Positions 1 to 6,377 of a DNA stretch of 19,388 bases are shown one piece after another. The position numbers and the translations under genes are program-made. Position 1 is the stretch's first letter. Every line of letters starts with the position of its first letter. The DNA comes from GCA-2861595 sp035525365. GTDB taxonomy: Bacteria > Actinomycetota > Acidimicrobiia > Acidimicrobiales > GCA-2861595. The stretch is from positions 1 to 19,388 of the forward strand of contig DATLEK010000041.1 of assembly GCA_035525365.1 (NCBI GenBank), given 5' to 3'. A model generated the notes under the pieces. That model was not told the origin of the DNA, searched no databases, and saw only the letters and a list, made by a program, of their open reading frames with translations.

Positions 1-1
1 C

Positions 2-55
2 ATCGACGAAGTCGCCATAGCGGTCATCCCTGGCGACCCGTCACAGGCCGGTTAG
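2..55 (+). CDS. possible C-terminal end of an upstream gene (partial)
   Basis: The first 55 bases hold an open frame that ends in TAG at 53-55 and reads IDEVAIAVIPGDPSQAG. It could be the last 17 residues of a gene that begins outside the window. The piece is too short to assign to a family. The frame is open only because the window begins here, so it may also be chance. Confidence 0.2.
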   Translation: MDEVAIAVIPGDPSQAG

Positions 56-99
56 GTAATACGCGACCGGAACAGGAGAACCCCCATTGAGCAGGGGAT

Positions 100-258
100 A
101 TGTCGCTCCGCCATGGGATAGCCCGGAAACTCCCGCTAGCGCAGAAGGCGTTCTCCGTCGGCGATCTAGATCACGTTGCCTCCCGTCTCCACGAGCAGGC
201 CGCAGAGCGAGCACAACGGCGAGCAGCCGCCGTGAAGGCGTTGCGTCGCGACGCTTAG
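100..258 (+). CDS. possible small protein, 52 aa, unknown function
   Basis: An ATG at 100 opens a 52-codon frame ending in TAG at 256-258. The product is basic and alanine/arginine-rich, with a likely amphipathic helical second half (about residues 22-50, rich in Ala, Glu, Gln and Arg). I recognise no family. The ribosome site is poor: only a GGGG run just before the ATG. An AGGAG at 74-78 is better placed for a TTG at 87 in another frame, but that 74-residue reading is an Arg/Pro/Ser-rich sequence of the kind produced by off-frame G/C-rich DNA. Third positions are less G/C-biased here than in the housekeeping genes, as in the rest of the first 2.3 kb. It may be a remnant of a larger gene that continues into the frameshifted one downstream. 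Confidence 0.3.
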   Translation: MSLRHGIARKLPLAQKAFSVGDLDHVASRLHEQAAERAQRRAAAVKALRRDA

Positions 259-311
259 ATCCAGAACGACCCATCGCGGGAGTTGCGTTCGTTGAGTGCA
301 GTTCCGGCTGA

Positions 312-825
312 CGCGGCGCGCTCTCGAAAGACCTGGGTCTTGCGATCGAGGACTACGCGGCGCGACCAGCGACTGACTACACCGACGTTCACGATGTGGT
401 CAGGGTGTTCGTCGAGCGCCGACAACAGAGCCCCGTCGGGCAAGAGTGGACCAACCTGCCGGTGACCGCAGTACCGGCCTACAACCTTCACTTCGGACGA
501 CACCGTGCCCTGACCTGGCACGACGAGGACTCCGATGTGGTGTGGTGTGAACCTGGGCGACGACATGGCAGACGGCATCCCGGGCGAGGAGTCACTCACA
601 GCGGTTCTTGGCGAAGGCTTCGAATGTGCTCCCGCGGTTGACACGGACTATCCCGATGCGCTCGCCAACGACACAGCACGCCTCCTTGATGACCTAACCA
701 CGGACCTTTTGGGACCGCCGCCTCCCGGATTCGAGGCGAGTGTCACATATCAAGAGATCACCGAGGGAGTACGGCGCGCTGCGGTTGACTGGCTGCAGCG
801 ACGCGTACATGACCGTCTCCGCTGA
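312..825 (+). pseudogene. unknown protein gene broken by a frameshift
   Basis: Two protein-like stretches in different frames follow each other. The first, in the frame of position 312, reads from about DLGLAIEDYAARP (330) to HDEDSDVVW (ending at 545). The second, in the frame of position 535, continues from CGVNLGDDMADG and ends RRVHDRLR with TGA at 823-825. Both have balanced, folded-protein composition. The switch falls in the slippery run GTGGTGTGGTGTG at about 537-549, so one inserted base or two lost bases would join them into a protein of about 170 residues. The first frame has no convincing start: TGA lies at 309-311 and the first ATG is at 396, so the 5' end is also lost or the gene is older decay. 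I do not recognise the family. The next gene has its own promoter, so there is no sign of an operon. Confidence 0.45.
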
Positions 826-866
826 GTGGCAGGGATTGGGCCAAACTCCCGAAGATTCGCTGCTGC

Positions 867-895
867 TCGACTATCTACAAACAGAGAAGTATTAT
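867..895 (+). promoter_or_regulatory. promoter of the wHTH-MNT gene (-35 TCGACT, -10 TATTAT)
   Basis: TCGACT at 867-872 matches the TTGACA consensus at four of six bases. A 17-base spacer leads to TATTAT at 890-895, which matches TATAAT at five of six. The GTG start at 903 lies seven bases beyond, where transcription should begin, so the message is probably leaderless. This is the best promoter match in the window. Confidence 0.55.
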
Positions 896-902
896 TCACT
901 TT

Positions 903-1508
903 GTGGATAAAGCAGCCGTTCCTTTCCTTCTACCGATCTTTAGGTCTCGCCAGCAGGTGGAGCTGCTCGCCCTGCTGCTCGGTGATCCGGGGCTCGAGCT
1001 AAGCCTTACGGATCTCGCCCAACGCCTCGGGACGCCGTACCCATCGGTCCACCGAGAGATAGAGCGCACCGAGGCTGCTGGGCTGGTGTCCTCACGGAAG
1101 CTCGGCAATACGCGGCTCGTGCGGGCCAACACCGCCAGCCCGTACTTCGAGGGCCTCGCGCAGGTGTTGACGAGGGCCTTCGGCGTTCCTGCCGTTCTCG
1201 CCCAGGCCTTGCGCGGGGTTGACGGGATCGCAGCCGCGTTCGTGTACGGATCATGGGCGGCGAGGTACCTCGGCTCGGATGGTCAGCGCCCAGTCGAGGA
1301 CATCGACCTGCTAGTGCTCGGCCAGCCCGATCGCGATCAGCTCTATGCGGCGCTCGAGGGTGTCGAGCGGCGCCTTGGGCGCCCCGTTCAGGTCACCATT
1401 CGCGATGCGGACTGGCTGACAGCCGGCTCGGGCTCGTTCCACGACACGGTGACCAGCCGGCCTATGGTCGCGATCCCGTTGGAGGACGACGAATTCTCAG
1501 CCGGTTGA
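903..1508 (+). CDS. winged-helix DNA-binding / minimal nucleotidyltransferase (MNT) fusion protein
   Basis: Two domains are visible in 201 residues. Residues about 14-75 form a MarR/ArsR-like winged helix (helices around 34-43 and 46-60, wing around GLVSSRKLGNTR). Residues about 105-170 form a polymerase-beta-type minimal nucleotidyltransferase with the Gly-Ser motif (YGSWAARYLG, 115-124) and the paired acid motif DIDLLVLG (Asp133, Asp135). Proteins of this design are usually antitoxins of HEPN/MNT modules, some of which add AMP to their toxin, or regulators of their own locus. The GTG start is chosen because a good -10 box ends seven bases before it. The last 12 bases overlap the 3' end of a HEPN-like gene on the opposite strand. 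That is odd, because such pairs normally share one operon. Domain assignment is fairly sure; the antitoxin role is inferred. Confidence 0.75.
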   Translation: MDKAAVPFLLPIFRSRQQVELLALLLGDPGLELSLTDLAQRLGTPYPSVHREIERTEAAGLVSSRKLGNTRLVRANTASPYFEGLAQVLTRAFGVPAVLAQALRGVDGIAAAFVYGSWAARYLGSDGQRPVEDIDLLVLGQPDRDQLYAALEGVERRLGRPVQVTIRDADWLTAGSGSFHDTVTSRPMVAIPLEDDEFSAG

Positions 1509-1997
1509 GAGCGCCCGCTCGACAGCGTCCATCGCTCGGTTGGCCAGGTTGAGTCCCCAGCTCGCGTCGGCGGCCGTCTTGTCGACAGGACGAGTGGGAT
1601 CGAAGTACTCCGATTCGTGGCGTCCTTGACGGAAGCGCTCCGCTCCGGCTGGCGAGAACGCGTCGGTGTCATCCCGCATAGCCGCGTGCGCGATGTCGGT
1701 GGCGATCCGATGGCCCCCGGGAGTGGCGGGCACGCGGTAGCCGAGGAACAGCACCACCGCATCCGCCGCGGTGCGGTAGGCGTCGTACGCCGTGGTGAAC
1801 GCCGCCTCCCAGAGCTGCGCTTCGGTCAGGACCATTGCGGCCGAAAGTCGCTCCTTGCCTCGATCGAAGCATGCCCGAGCGGCGTCGGCGCCAGCGTGCT
1901 CGAGTCGGTCGAGCTGCCCTCGCCCCTCGAACAGCGTGATCACGCGGGCTGAGCCCTCGGCGTCCATGAACCCAAAGGTAGATCGAGGGGACCGCAT
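1497..1997 (-). CDS. HEPN-domain-like protein, possible toxin partner of the MNT protein
   Basis: The product is 166 residues, mostly helical. It has the layout of HEPN proteins of the type with YDAYRTAADAVVLFLGYR (71-88) followed by GGH (94-96), and a late RHESEY motif (126-131) that resembles the HEPN Rx4-6H/RNxxxY active-site region. HEPN proteins are commonly RNases or substrates of MNT enzymes. I choose the ATG at 1995-1997 because GGAGGAGG lies six bases upstream. An in-frame ATG 24 codons earlier (2069) lacks such a site and would place the inverted repeat inside the gene. The gene runs toward the wHTH-MNT gene and their ends overlap by 12 bp, so each transcript would be antisense to the other's 3' end. 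The family call rests on motif memory, so the toxin role is tentative. Confidence 0.6.
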   Translation of the reverse strand: MRSPRSTFGFMDAEGSARVITLFEGRGQLDRLEHAGADAARACFDRGKERLSAAMVLTEAQLWEAAFTTAYDAYRTAADAVVLFLGYRVPATPGGHRIATDIAHAAMRDDTDAFSPAGAERFRQGRHESEYFDPTRPVDKTAADASWGLNLANRAMDAVERALSTG

Positions 1998-2003
1998 CAG
2001 GAT

Positions 2004-2011
2004 CCTCCTCC
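2004..2011 (-). promoter_or_regulatory. strong Shine-Dalgarno site of the HEPN-like gene
   Basis: Read on the minus strand this is GGAGGAGG, six bases before the ATG at 1997. It fixes the start of the HEPN-like gene. Most other genes in the window show no such site, so this gene differs from its neighbours in translation signals. Confidence 0.6.
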
Positions 2012-2019
2012 AGAATTCG

Positions 2020-2084
2020 GAGCTACAAAGAAGCGGTCCCTTCTCTTGCAGCTCGCCCGTGGGGCCCAAGCCGCTTTGTAGCTC
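2020..2084. repeat. inverted repeat upstream of the HEPN-like gene
   Basis: GAGCTACAAAG at 2020-2030 is repeated in reverse complement as CTTTGTAGCTC at 2074-2084. The match extends inward to GCGG/CCGC if two bases (AA, 2031-2032) are looped out. The two arms lie 43 bases apart, just upstream of the HEPN ribosome site and start. They could be paired operator half-sites for a regulator such as the neighbouring winged-helix protein, or the stem of a leader hairpin. No T tract follows on either strand, so a terminator is unlikely. Confidence 0.5.
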
Positions 2085-2171
2085 AGCGGCGCGCGCCTCC
2101 GCCCCCGGACCGGGGGAGCTGGAGCGGCAGAGGCTGCTTGCCAGCGGCGCCGACTTCTACCGAAACTTCTA

Positions 2172-2306
2172 CGGATCAAAGGTGGCGACCGGGTCATGCT
2201 CGTTGACGATGTCGTGACCACCGGCGGTTCGATCAAAGACGCTTACAAGCGTCAGCAGGGCGGCGTACGCCCCGTGGCATGGGTGCCGGGGCACTGGACC
2301 AGCTGA
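2172..2306 (+). pseudogene. phosphoribosyltransferase fragment (PRPP-binding loop)
   Basis: The frame ending in TGA at 2304-2306 contains GGDRVMLVDDVVTTGGS, the PRPP-binding signature of type I phosphoribosyltransferases, best known from orotate phosphoribosyltransferase. Sequence on both sides does not look like the family: after SIKDAY it becomes KRQQGGVRPVAWVPGHWTS and stops. No start or catalytic flexible loop is visible upstream. About 30 residues of an enzyme of about 200 remain, so this is a remnant. The left limit given is approximate. Confidence 0.55.
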
Positions 2307-2326
2307 GACCGTCATTTTGGGGGGGC

Positions 2327-2332
2327 TAGCGT
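2327..2332 (+). promoter_or_regulatory. possible -10 box TAGCGT before the membrane-anchored protein gene
   Basis: TAGCGT fits the actinobacterial TANNNT pattern and ends nine bases before the ATG at 2342. No clear -35 element is seen. It is preceded by a run of seven to eight G bases. Weak on its own; it is listed because the same spacing recurs before other starts in the window. Confidence 0.3.
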
Positions 2333-2341
2333 GGCCATGAG

Positions 2342-3340
2342 ATGGCCTTTGCTCCTCGCCGTCGCCGCCGCCGAAGGTCGCGGCTGATCGTTGTCGGCCT
2401 GCTCCTCTCCCTGGTGGCCCTGCTCGTCAACGCGGGGTACTCCTCCAGCTCCAGGAGCCCGTCGAAGCGGTTGGCCAGGTTGGCATACATAGATCAGGTC
2501 CGCCCCCACGTCGACCGCTCGACGTTGCAGGGCGATGACATCACGCTGGTGCGGGCGCAGGCGACGAAACTGGGGCGGAACGGGATTCGGCGCAAGATGG
2601 GCCGGGTCCGCCGGGACGCCGCGGTGGAGCTTCGAGCCGTGCGGGGTCTCGACCCGCCACCGGAGCTGTCGGCCAACCACAGCCTCCTGGTCTCGACGAT
2701 GGTCCTCAGGAGCCGCGGCAGTTCGATGATGAGCGAGGCGCTGGACCTCGCTCTCGGTGAAGGGCCTCCCCAGGGAGCAGTCGACGGCCTGGTGAAAGCC
2801 GGTGAGGACCTGTCCGCCGCCGACCAGACCTACCGCACCTTCGTCGAGCTCATCGGGACGGAGGGCGCGACCGCTCGGGTGTTGCCGGAGTCGAGGTGGG
2901 TGGCGGAGCCAGCCGATTGGGATCCCTCGGCCATCGCGGCCTTTGTAGGGGCTCTCAGGGCCAGCGCCATCTCCACCCCTGTGCACGATGTGAGCCTCCT
3001 CACCTTCGCGACCGACCCCAGACCGGTGGGAAGCGAGACCGGCAGCGCCGTTCTTCCCCTGGTGAAGACGCTGCGTGTGGAGGTGGTCGTGGCCAACATC
3101 GGAAACGCCGCAGAGTCACGGGTGCCGGTGGTGGTGACCTTGACCGGTCCGGCCGGGGAAGTCGATACGGCCCGGGAGTTCGTAGATCTGGCGCCCGGTC
3201 AGCGCAAAGCTGTCGCCGTCGGTGGGCTGCGCCCGGTGCCGGGGGGGCCTTCGACCCTCACTGTCGCGGTGGGCCCGGTGGAGGGCGAGCGTGGTGCCGC
3301 CGACAACGAACGGTCCTCTTCGTTGGTGATGAGAGGCTGA
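2342..3340 (+). CDS. membrane-anchored extracytoplasmic protein with CARDB/Ig-like C-terminal domain
   Basis: The 332-residue product begins with a highly basic stretch (six or more Arg between residues 6 and 14), followed by one hydrophobic segment (about 15-30), then a Ser-rich linker. This is a signal anchor with the rest outside the membrane. The middle (about 40-230) is helical and charged, and I do not recognise it. Residues about 235-330 read like a CARDB or related beta-sandwich: VEVVVANIGNAAESRVPVVV, then a LAPGQ turn, then the GGPSTLTVAVGP strand, closing with ADNERSSS where the family has an Asn/Glu-rich calcium-site tail. Such domains often hold surface proteins together. The ATG at 2342 is used because it keeps the basic/hydrophobic start. 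Its TGA directly abuts the stop codon of larC on the other strand. Confidence 0.55.
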   Translation: MAFAPRRRRRRRSRLIVVGLLLSLVALLVNAGYSSSSRSPSKRLARLAYIDQVRPHVDRSTLQGDDITLVRAQATKLGRNGIRRKMGRVRRDAAVELRAVRGLDPPPELSANHSLLVSTMVLRSRGSSMMSEALDLALGEGPPQGAVDGLVKAGEDLSAADQTYRTFVELIGTEGATARVLPESRWVAEPADWDPSAIAAFVGALRASAISTPVHDVSLLTFATDPRPVGSETGSAVLPLVKTLRVEVVVANIGNAAESRVPVVVTLTGPAGEVDTAREFVDLAPGQRKAVAVGGLRPVPGGPSTLTVAVGPVEGERGAADNERSSSLVMRG

Positions 3341-4552
3341 TCAGCCGGCTTCGTCGCCTTGGCCGCCACCCGAACCGGAGGTGGTTCCGGGGTGAAGGCG
3401 GTGGAACTCGGCCTCTGCCCGGGAGACCACCTCCCGAAGCGGACGCCCGGTGCGGCGAGCGGCGCGAGCGGCGTCGTCGTGTTCGACCTTGACCCGGCCG
3501 GCGCTGATCTTGACCCGCACGTGTATCCCATTCACCTCGACCTCGTCCTCGGTGCGGGCCGCCGGCCAACGCTCCAGGGTGGAGCCCCGAATTCCGAGAG
3601 AGCCGGTTTCCAATCGGAGAACTTGGGCGACCTGCGCGGCCAGGGCGGGGTCAGCGAGGGCGCCGACGGTGTAGGCGGGCCGGCCTTTCTTCATCACGAT
3701 GGGGGTGATCCAAGCGTCGTGGGCCCCGGCCGCGAGCAGGGAGGTGATGGCGTGAGCCAGCGTTTCGCCGCTGGCATCGTCGACGTTGGCCTCGAGGAGG
3801 ATCACCGGCTGACTCGGCTCGGCGCCGGTACCCGCCGTGAGTGCGCCCAGTACAACCTGGGTGAGGTTGGGCAGCGTATCGAGCTCCCTCGTGCCGGCAC
3901 CGAAGCCGGTTGCCTCGATGGTCATGGCCGGCAGGGGCCCGTAGGTGGAGACCAGGGCGGCGAGAAGAGCGGCGCCGGTGGGCGTGGTCAATTCCACGTT
4001 GAGGTCCCGGCCGTAGGTGGGCGCACCTTTGAGCAGGGCCACTACGGCGGGTGCCGGGTTGGGCAGAGCACCGTGGGAGCTGCGGATCATCCCCATGCCG
4101 GTGGCCACCGGACTGGAGCGCACCTCGTCGACTTCGAGGATCTCCAGAGCGGCGCAGGTTCCCACGATGTCGACGATGGCGTCGATCCCACCCACCTCGT
4201 GGAAATGGACCTGCGAGGGAGGGCGGCGGTGGAGGCGCCCTTCCACGTCGGCCAGGGCGGCAAAAGTGGCCAGTGCCCGCTCGTGGACGCGATCGGGCAG
4301 GCGGGCCTCCTGTATCAACCCCTGGATGTTGGCGTGGGTGCGCACGATCCCGTCGTCCTCGGAGCCAACCCGGATCTGGGTACCCGCGATCCCCCCCCGT
4401 TGCACCGTGTTCGCATCGAGTGTCCAGCCCGTGAGCGGTAGGCGCTTCAGGAGGCCGACGACCTCATGAAGATCAGCGCCGGCATCCACCAGGCTGCCGA
4501 GGGCCATGTCGCCGGCGATGCCGGCGAAGCAGTGGAACCAGGCGACGCTCAT
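3341..4552 (-). CDS. larC: LarC, nickel insertion protein for the nickel-pincer nucleotide cofactor
   Basis: LarC loads nickel into the pyridinium-bis-thiocarboxylate mononucleotide to give the cofactor of lactate racemase and related racemases/epimerases. The product is 403 residues, the normal full length. It begins MSVAWFHCFAGIAGDMALGSL, the family's diagnostic N-terminus, and has VHFHEVGGIDAIVDIVG, PVATGMGMIRSSHGALPNPAPA, ELTTPTGAALL and EANVDDASGETL, the well-conserved blocks. The ATG at 4552 is chosen because the conserved sequence starts there; an upstream in-frame ATG would overlap larB. In Lactiplantibacillus larC is split and joined by frameshifting, while here it is one frame. It lies 19 bp after larB and is likely cotranscribed. 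Its stop directly abuts the convergent gene's stop (shared TGATCA), leaving no room for a terminator between them. Confidence 0.9.
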   Translation of the reverse strand: MSVAWFHCFAGIAGDMALGSLVDAGADLHEVVGLLKRLPLTGWTLDANTVQRGGIAGTQIRVGSEDDGIVRTHANIQGLIQEARLPDRVHERALATFAALADVEGRLHRRPPSQVHFHEVGGIDAIVDIVGTCAALEILEVDEVRSSPVATGMGMIRSSHGALPNPAPAVVALLKGAPTYGRDLNVELTTPTGAALLAALVSTYGPLPAMTIEATGFGAGTRELDTLPNLTQVVLGALTAGTGAEPSQPVILLEANVDDASGETLAHAITSLLAAGAHDAWITPIVMKKGRPAYTVGALADPALAAQVAQVLRLETGSLGIRGSTLERWPAARTEDEVEVNGIHVRVKISAGRVKVEHDDAARAARRTGRPLREVVSRAEAEFHRLHPGTTSGSGGGQGDEAG

Positions 4553-4571
4553 CGGCGCGAGAGTCCCGGAT

Positions 4572-5309
4572 TCATCGCAGAAGCCGGGCAACTGCCGAGG
4601 CAGCGCCGAAGCCGTTGTCGATTCCCACCACTGTGATTCCCGCGGCACACGAGGAGAGCATCCCGAGGAGGGCGGTGATGCCGTCGAAGGCGGCGCCGTA
4701 GCCGGCGCTGGTGGGCACTGCCACCACCGGGCAGGACGTGAGGCCTCCCACCACGGTGGGGAGGGCCCCCTCCATGCCGGCCACCACCACGACCACGTCT
4801 GCTGCGGCCAGGTCGTCGACGGTGGCCAGGAGGCGGTGGACGCCGGCCACGCCGCAGTCGGCCAGCACCTCGGGCCGGAAGCCGTAGGCCCGCAGGGTCA
4901 TCGTGCACTCTTGGGCCACGGGGCCGTCGGCGGTGCCGGCGGTGACGATCAGGATGCGGCCGGGGCGCTCCGGTGCCGGACGCCAGGCGACTGTTGTGCC
5001 CGACTGGGTGCCACCGGGGTTCCGGGCCAGGGCCGCGGAAGCCTGGGTCGGATCGGCCCGGGTGAGCAACACCGGCCCGCCACCCTCCCCGGCCAGCAGC
5101 TCCTCGACGATGGCCGCACATTCCTCGGCCGTCTTGCCCGGGCCGTAGACGGCTTCGGGCCAGCCCTGGCGCAGCACCCGGTGGTGGTCGATGCGGGCGA
5201 AGCCGAGGTCGGCGAAGGGCAGGCGGCGCAACCGGGTGACGGCGTCGTCGGGCGCGAGCGTGCCGGAGCGCACGTCGTCCAACAGCTGCCGGAGGGTCGC
5301 CTCGTCCAT
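4572..5309 (-). CDS. larB: LarB, nicotinic acid adenine dinucleotide carboxylase/hydrolase (nickel-pincer cofactor synthesis)
   Basis: LarB carboxylates the pyridinium ring of NaAD and hydrolyses it, the first step of the nickel-pincer cofactor pathway. The 245-residue protein has a helical N-terminal part (1-75) and a PurE-like domain (about 115-245) with ILIVTAGTADGPVAQE, DCGVAGVHRLL (151-161), VVVAGMEGALPTVVGGL and VAVPTSAGYGA. SSCAAGITVVGIDNGFGAA near the end carries Cys221, the position of the active-site cysteine reported for the Lactiplantibacillus enzyme. The ATG at 5309 sits 22 bp from the divergent pheA start, so the promoters must overlap. larC follows 19 bp downstream. larE, the sulfur-insertion gene of the pathway, is absent from the window, as is any racemase using the cofactor. 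Confidence 0.9.
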   Translation of the reverse strand: MDEATLRQLLDDVRSGTLAPDDAVTRLRRLPFADLGFARIDHHRVLRQGWPEAVYGPGKTAEECAAIVEELLAGEGGGPVLLTRADPTQASAALARNPGGTQSGTTVAWRPAPERPGRILIVTAGTADGPVAQECTMTLRAYGFRPEVLADCGVAGVHRLLATVDDLAAADVVVVVAGMEGALPTVVGGLTSCPVVAVPTSAGYGAAFDGITALLGMLSSCAAGITVVGIDNGFGAASAVARLLR

Positions 5310-5315
5310 GCCCTA

Positions 5316-5323
5316 ACTATCGT
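5316..5323. promoter_or_regulatory. overlapping divergent -10 boxes for pheA and larB
   Basis: Only 22 bases separate the larB ATG (5309) from the pheA GTG (5332). On the plus strand TATCGT (5318-5323) ends eight bases before the GTG. On the minus strand GATAGT (5316-5321) ends six bases before the ATG. The two boxes share four bases. Both messages would be leaderless, and polymerase could occupy only one promoter at a time. The boxes fit a loose consensus and no -35 is obvious. Confidence 0.35.
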
Positions 5324-5331
5324 GCACCGTC

Positions 5332-6255
5332 GTGGCACATGTCGCCTTCCTGGGCCCACCTGGGACCTTCACCGAAGAGGCTCTCCTCACCCAGCCCGAT
5401 CTGGCTGCGTCCGACCTGGTCGCCATGAAGTCCATGCCCGACGTGCTGAACGCCGTCCAGGTGGGGGAATACGAGCTGGGTTTCGTGGCCCTCGAGAACT
5501 CCATCGAGGGCACCGTCAACGCCAGCCTCGACACGCTCATCTTCGACACGGACCTGCGGATCCAGCGCGAGGTCGTGATGGCGGTGCGGCTGAACCTGCT
5601 GGCGCCACCGGGAACGGCGCTGGCCGACGTCAAGCGGGTGGTCTCCTTCCCCCACGCCACCGCACAGTGCCGGGGGTGGCTCAACAAGAACGTGCCGCAG
5701 GTGGACGTGGTGGCGGCTAACTCCACGGCCGACGCCGTCGAGACTGTGGGGACGGAGCGGCCCCCGGGCACCGCCGCTCTGGGCACCGCTCTGGCCGCAA
5801 AGCTCTACGGCCTGGACATCCTCGCCAGCGACGTGGAGGACCATCCCGACAACTCGACCCGCTTCGTCCTCGTCGCCCGCAGCGGCATTCCCGCGCCGAC
5901 AGGACACGACAAGACCAGCATCGTGTGCTTCCAGCAGGCCGACCGGCCCGGCAGCCTGCACGCCATACTCAGCCCTTTCTCGGCCCGCAACATCAACCTC
6001 ACCAAGCTGGAGTCGCGGCCGACCAAGCGCGGCCTCGGCAACTACTGCTTCATCATCGACCTGGAGGGCCACATCGAGGACGAGGTGGTGGCCGACTGCC
6101 TACGCGATCTGCACTCCATGCTCGACGGCATCAAGTTCCTCGGCTCGTACCCGGCTGCCGGCGAGCACGGTCCGGCCATTCGTCGTGACGTGGAGGCGGG
6201 CTGGGCGGCGGCGGCGGGTTGGATCGACGACCTGCGGGGCGAGATACAGCGCTAG
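5332..6255 (+). CDS. pheA: prephenate dehydratase with ACT regulatory domain
   Basis: PheA converts prephenate to phenylpyruvate in phenylalanine synthesis. The 307-residue product starts AHVAFLGPPGTFTEEAL, as the family does. The catalytic domain (about 1-185) includes ALENSIEGTVNASLD (54-67) and the catalytic DNSTRF motif (173-178). The ACT domain (about 195-272) includes PGSLHAIL (206-213) and LTKLESRPTK (223-232), the phenylalanine-binding region, so feedback inhibition by phenylalanine is expected. A tail of about 35 residues follows. The GTG at 5332 is the only start that keeps the conserved N-terminus, and it lacks a ribosome site, in line with a leaderless message. The protein has no chorismate mutase domain, as is normal in actinobacteria. 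Confidence 0.93.
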   Translation: MAHVAFLGPPGTFTEEALLTQPDLAASDLVAMKSMPDVLNAVQVGEYELGFVALENSIEGTVNASLDTLIFDTDLRIQREVVMAVRLNLLAPPGTALADVKRVVSFPHATAQCRGWLNKNVPQVDVVAANSTADAVETVGTERPPGTAALGTALAAKLYGLDILASDVEDHPDNSTRFVLVARSGIPAPTGHDKTSIVCFQQADRPGSLHAILSPFSARNINLTKLESRPTKRGLGNYCFIIDLEGHIEDEVVADCLRDLHSMLDGIKFLGSYPAAGEHGPAIRRDVEAGWAAAAGWIDDLRGEIQR

Positions 6256-6265
6256 AAGCCAGGCC

Positions 6266-6271
6266 TACGAT
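6266..6271 (+). promoter_or_regulatory. possible -10 box TACGAT of the tRNA-Ser gene
   Basis: TACGAT matches TATAAT at four of six bases and ends nine bases before the first base of the tRNA. The hexamer 17 bases further upstream (GATACA, 6243-6248) matches the -35 consensus only in its last three bases. It lies just past the pheA stop, so the tRNA probably has its own promoter. Confidence 0.4.
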
Positions 6272-6280
6272 GGTGACTTC

Positions 6281-6366
6281 GGAGGGATGGCAGAGCGGCC
6301 GAATGCGAAGCTCTTGAAAAGCTTTGGACGAAAGTCCCGTGGGTTCAAATCCCACTCCCTCCGCCA
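6281..6366 (+). tRNA. tRNA-Ser, anticodon UGA
   Basis: The full cloverleaf can be drawn. The acceptor GGAGGGA (6281-6287) pairs with TCCCTCC (6356-6362). A D arm follows. The anticodon stem AAGCT/AGCTT holds the loop CTTGAAA, with TGA at the anticodon. The long variable arm GGAC-GAAA-GTCC is typical of serine tRNAs, and the T arm is GTGGG-TTCAAAT-CCCAC. The discriminator base is G6363 and CCA is encoded at 6364-6366. It reads UCA and, by wobble, other UCN codons. Debris of foreign or broken genes begins about 12 bases after its 3' end, as is common at tRNA genes used as integration sites. Confidence 0.95.
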
Positions 6367-6377
6367 TTTTTTGAGTC

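Noticed and set aside
87..311. A 74-codon frame from TTG with AGGAG eight bases upstream
   Set aside because: Composition is dominated by Arg, Ser and Pro without secondary-structure pattern; the 52-codon ATG frame inside it looks more protein-like.
1998..2069. A 24-residue longer N-terminus for the HEPN-like protein
   Set aside because: The extension is not protein-like, lacks a ribosome site and would cover the inverted repeat; GGAGGAGG points to the later ATG.
3359..4441. A 360-codon open frame on the plus strand across larC
   Set aside because: Low-complexity Gly/His/Val-rich shadow of larC; no start signal and no recognisable motif.
6339..6366. A second copy of the tRNA-Ser 3' end that would mark an att site
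   Set aside because: I looked downstream through the graveyard to hsdR and found no comparable repeat in the window.
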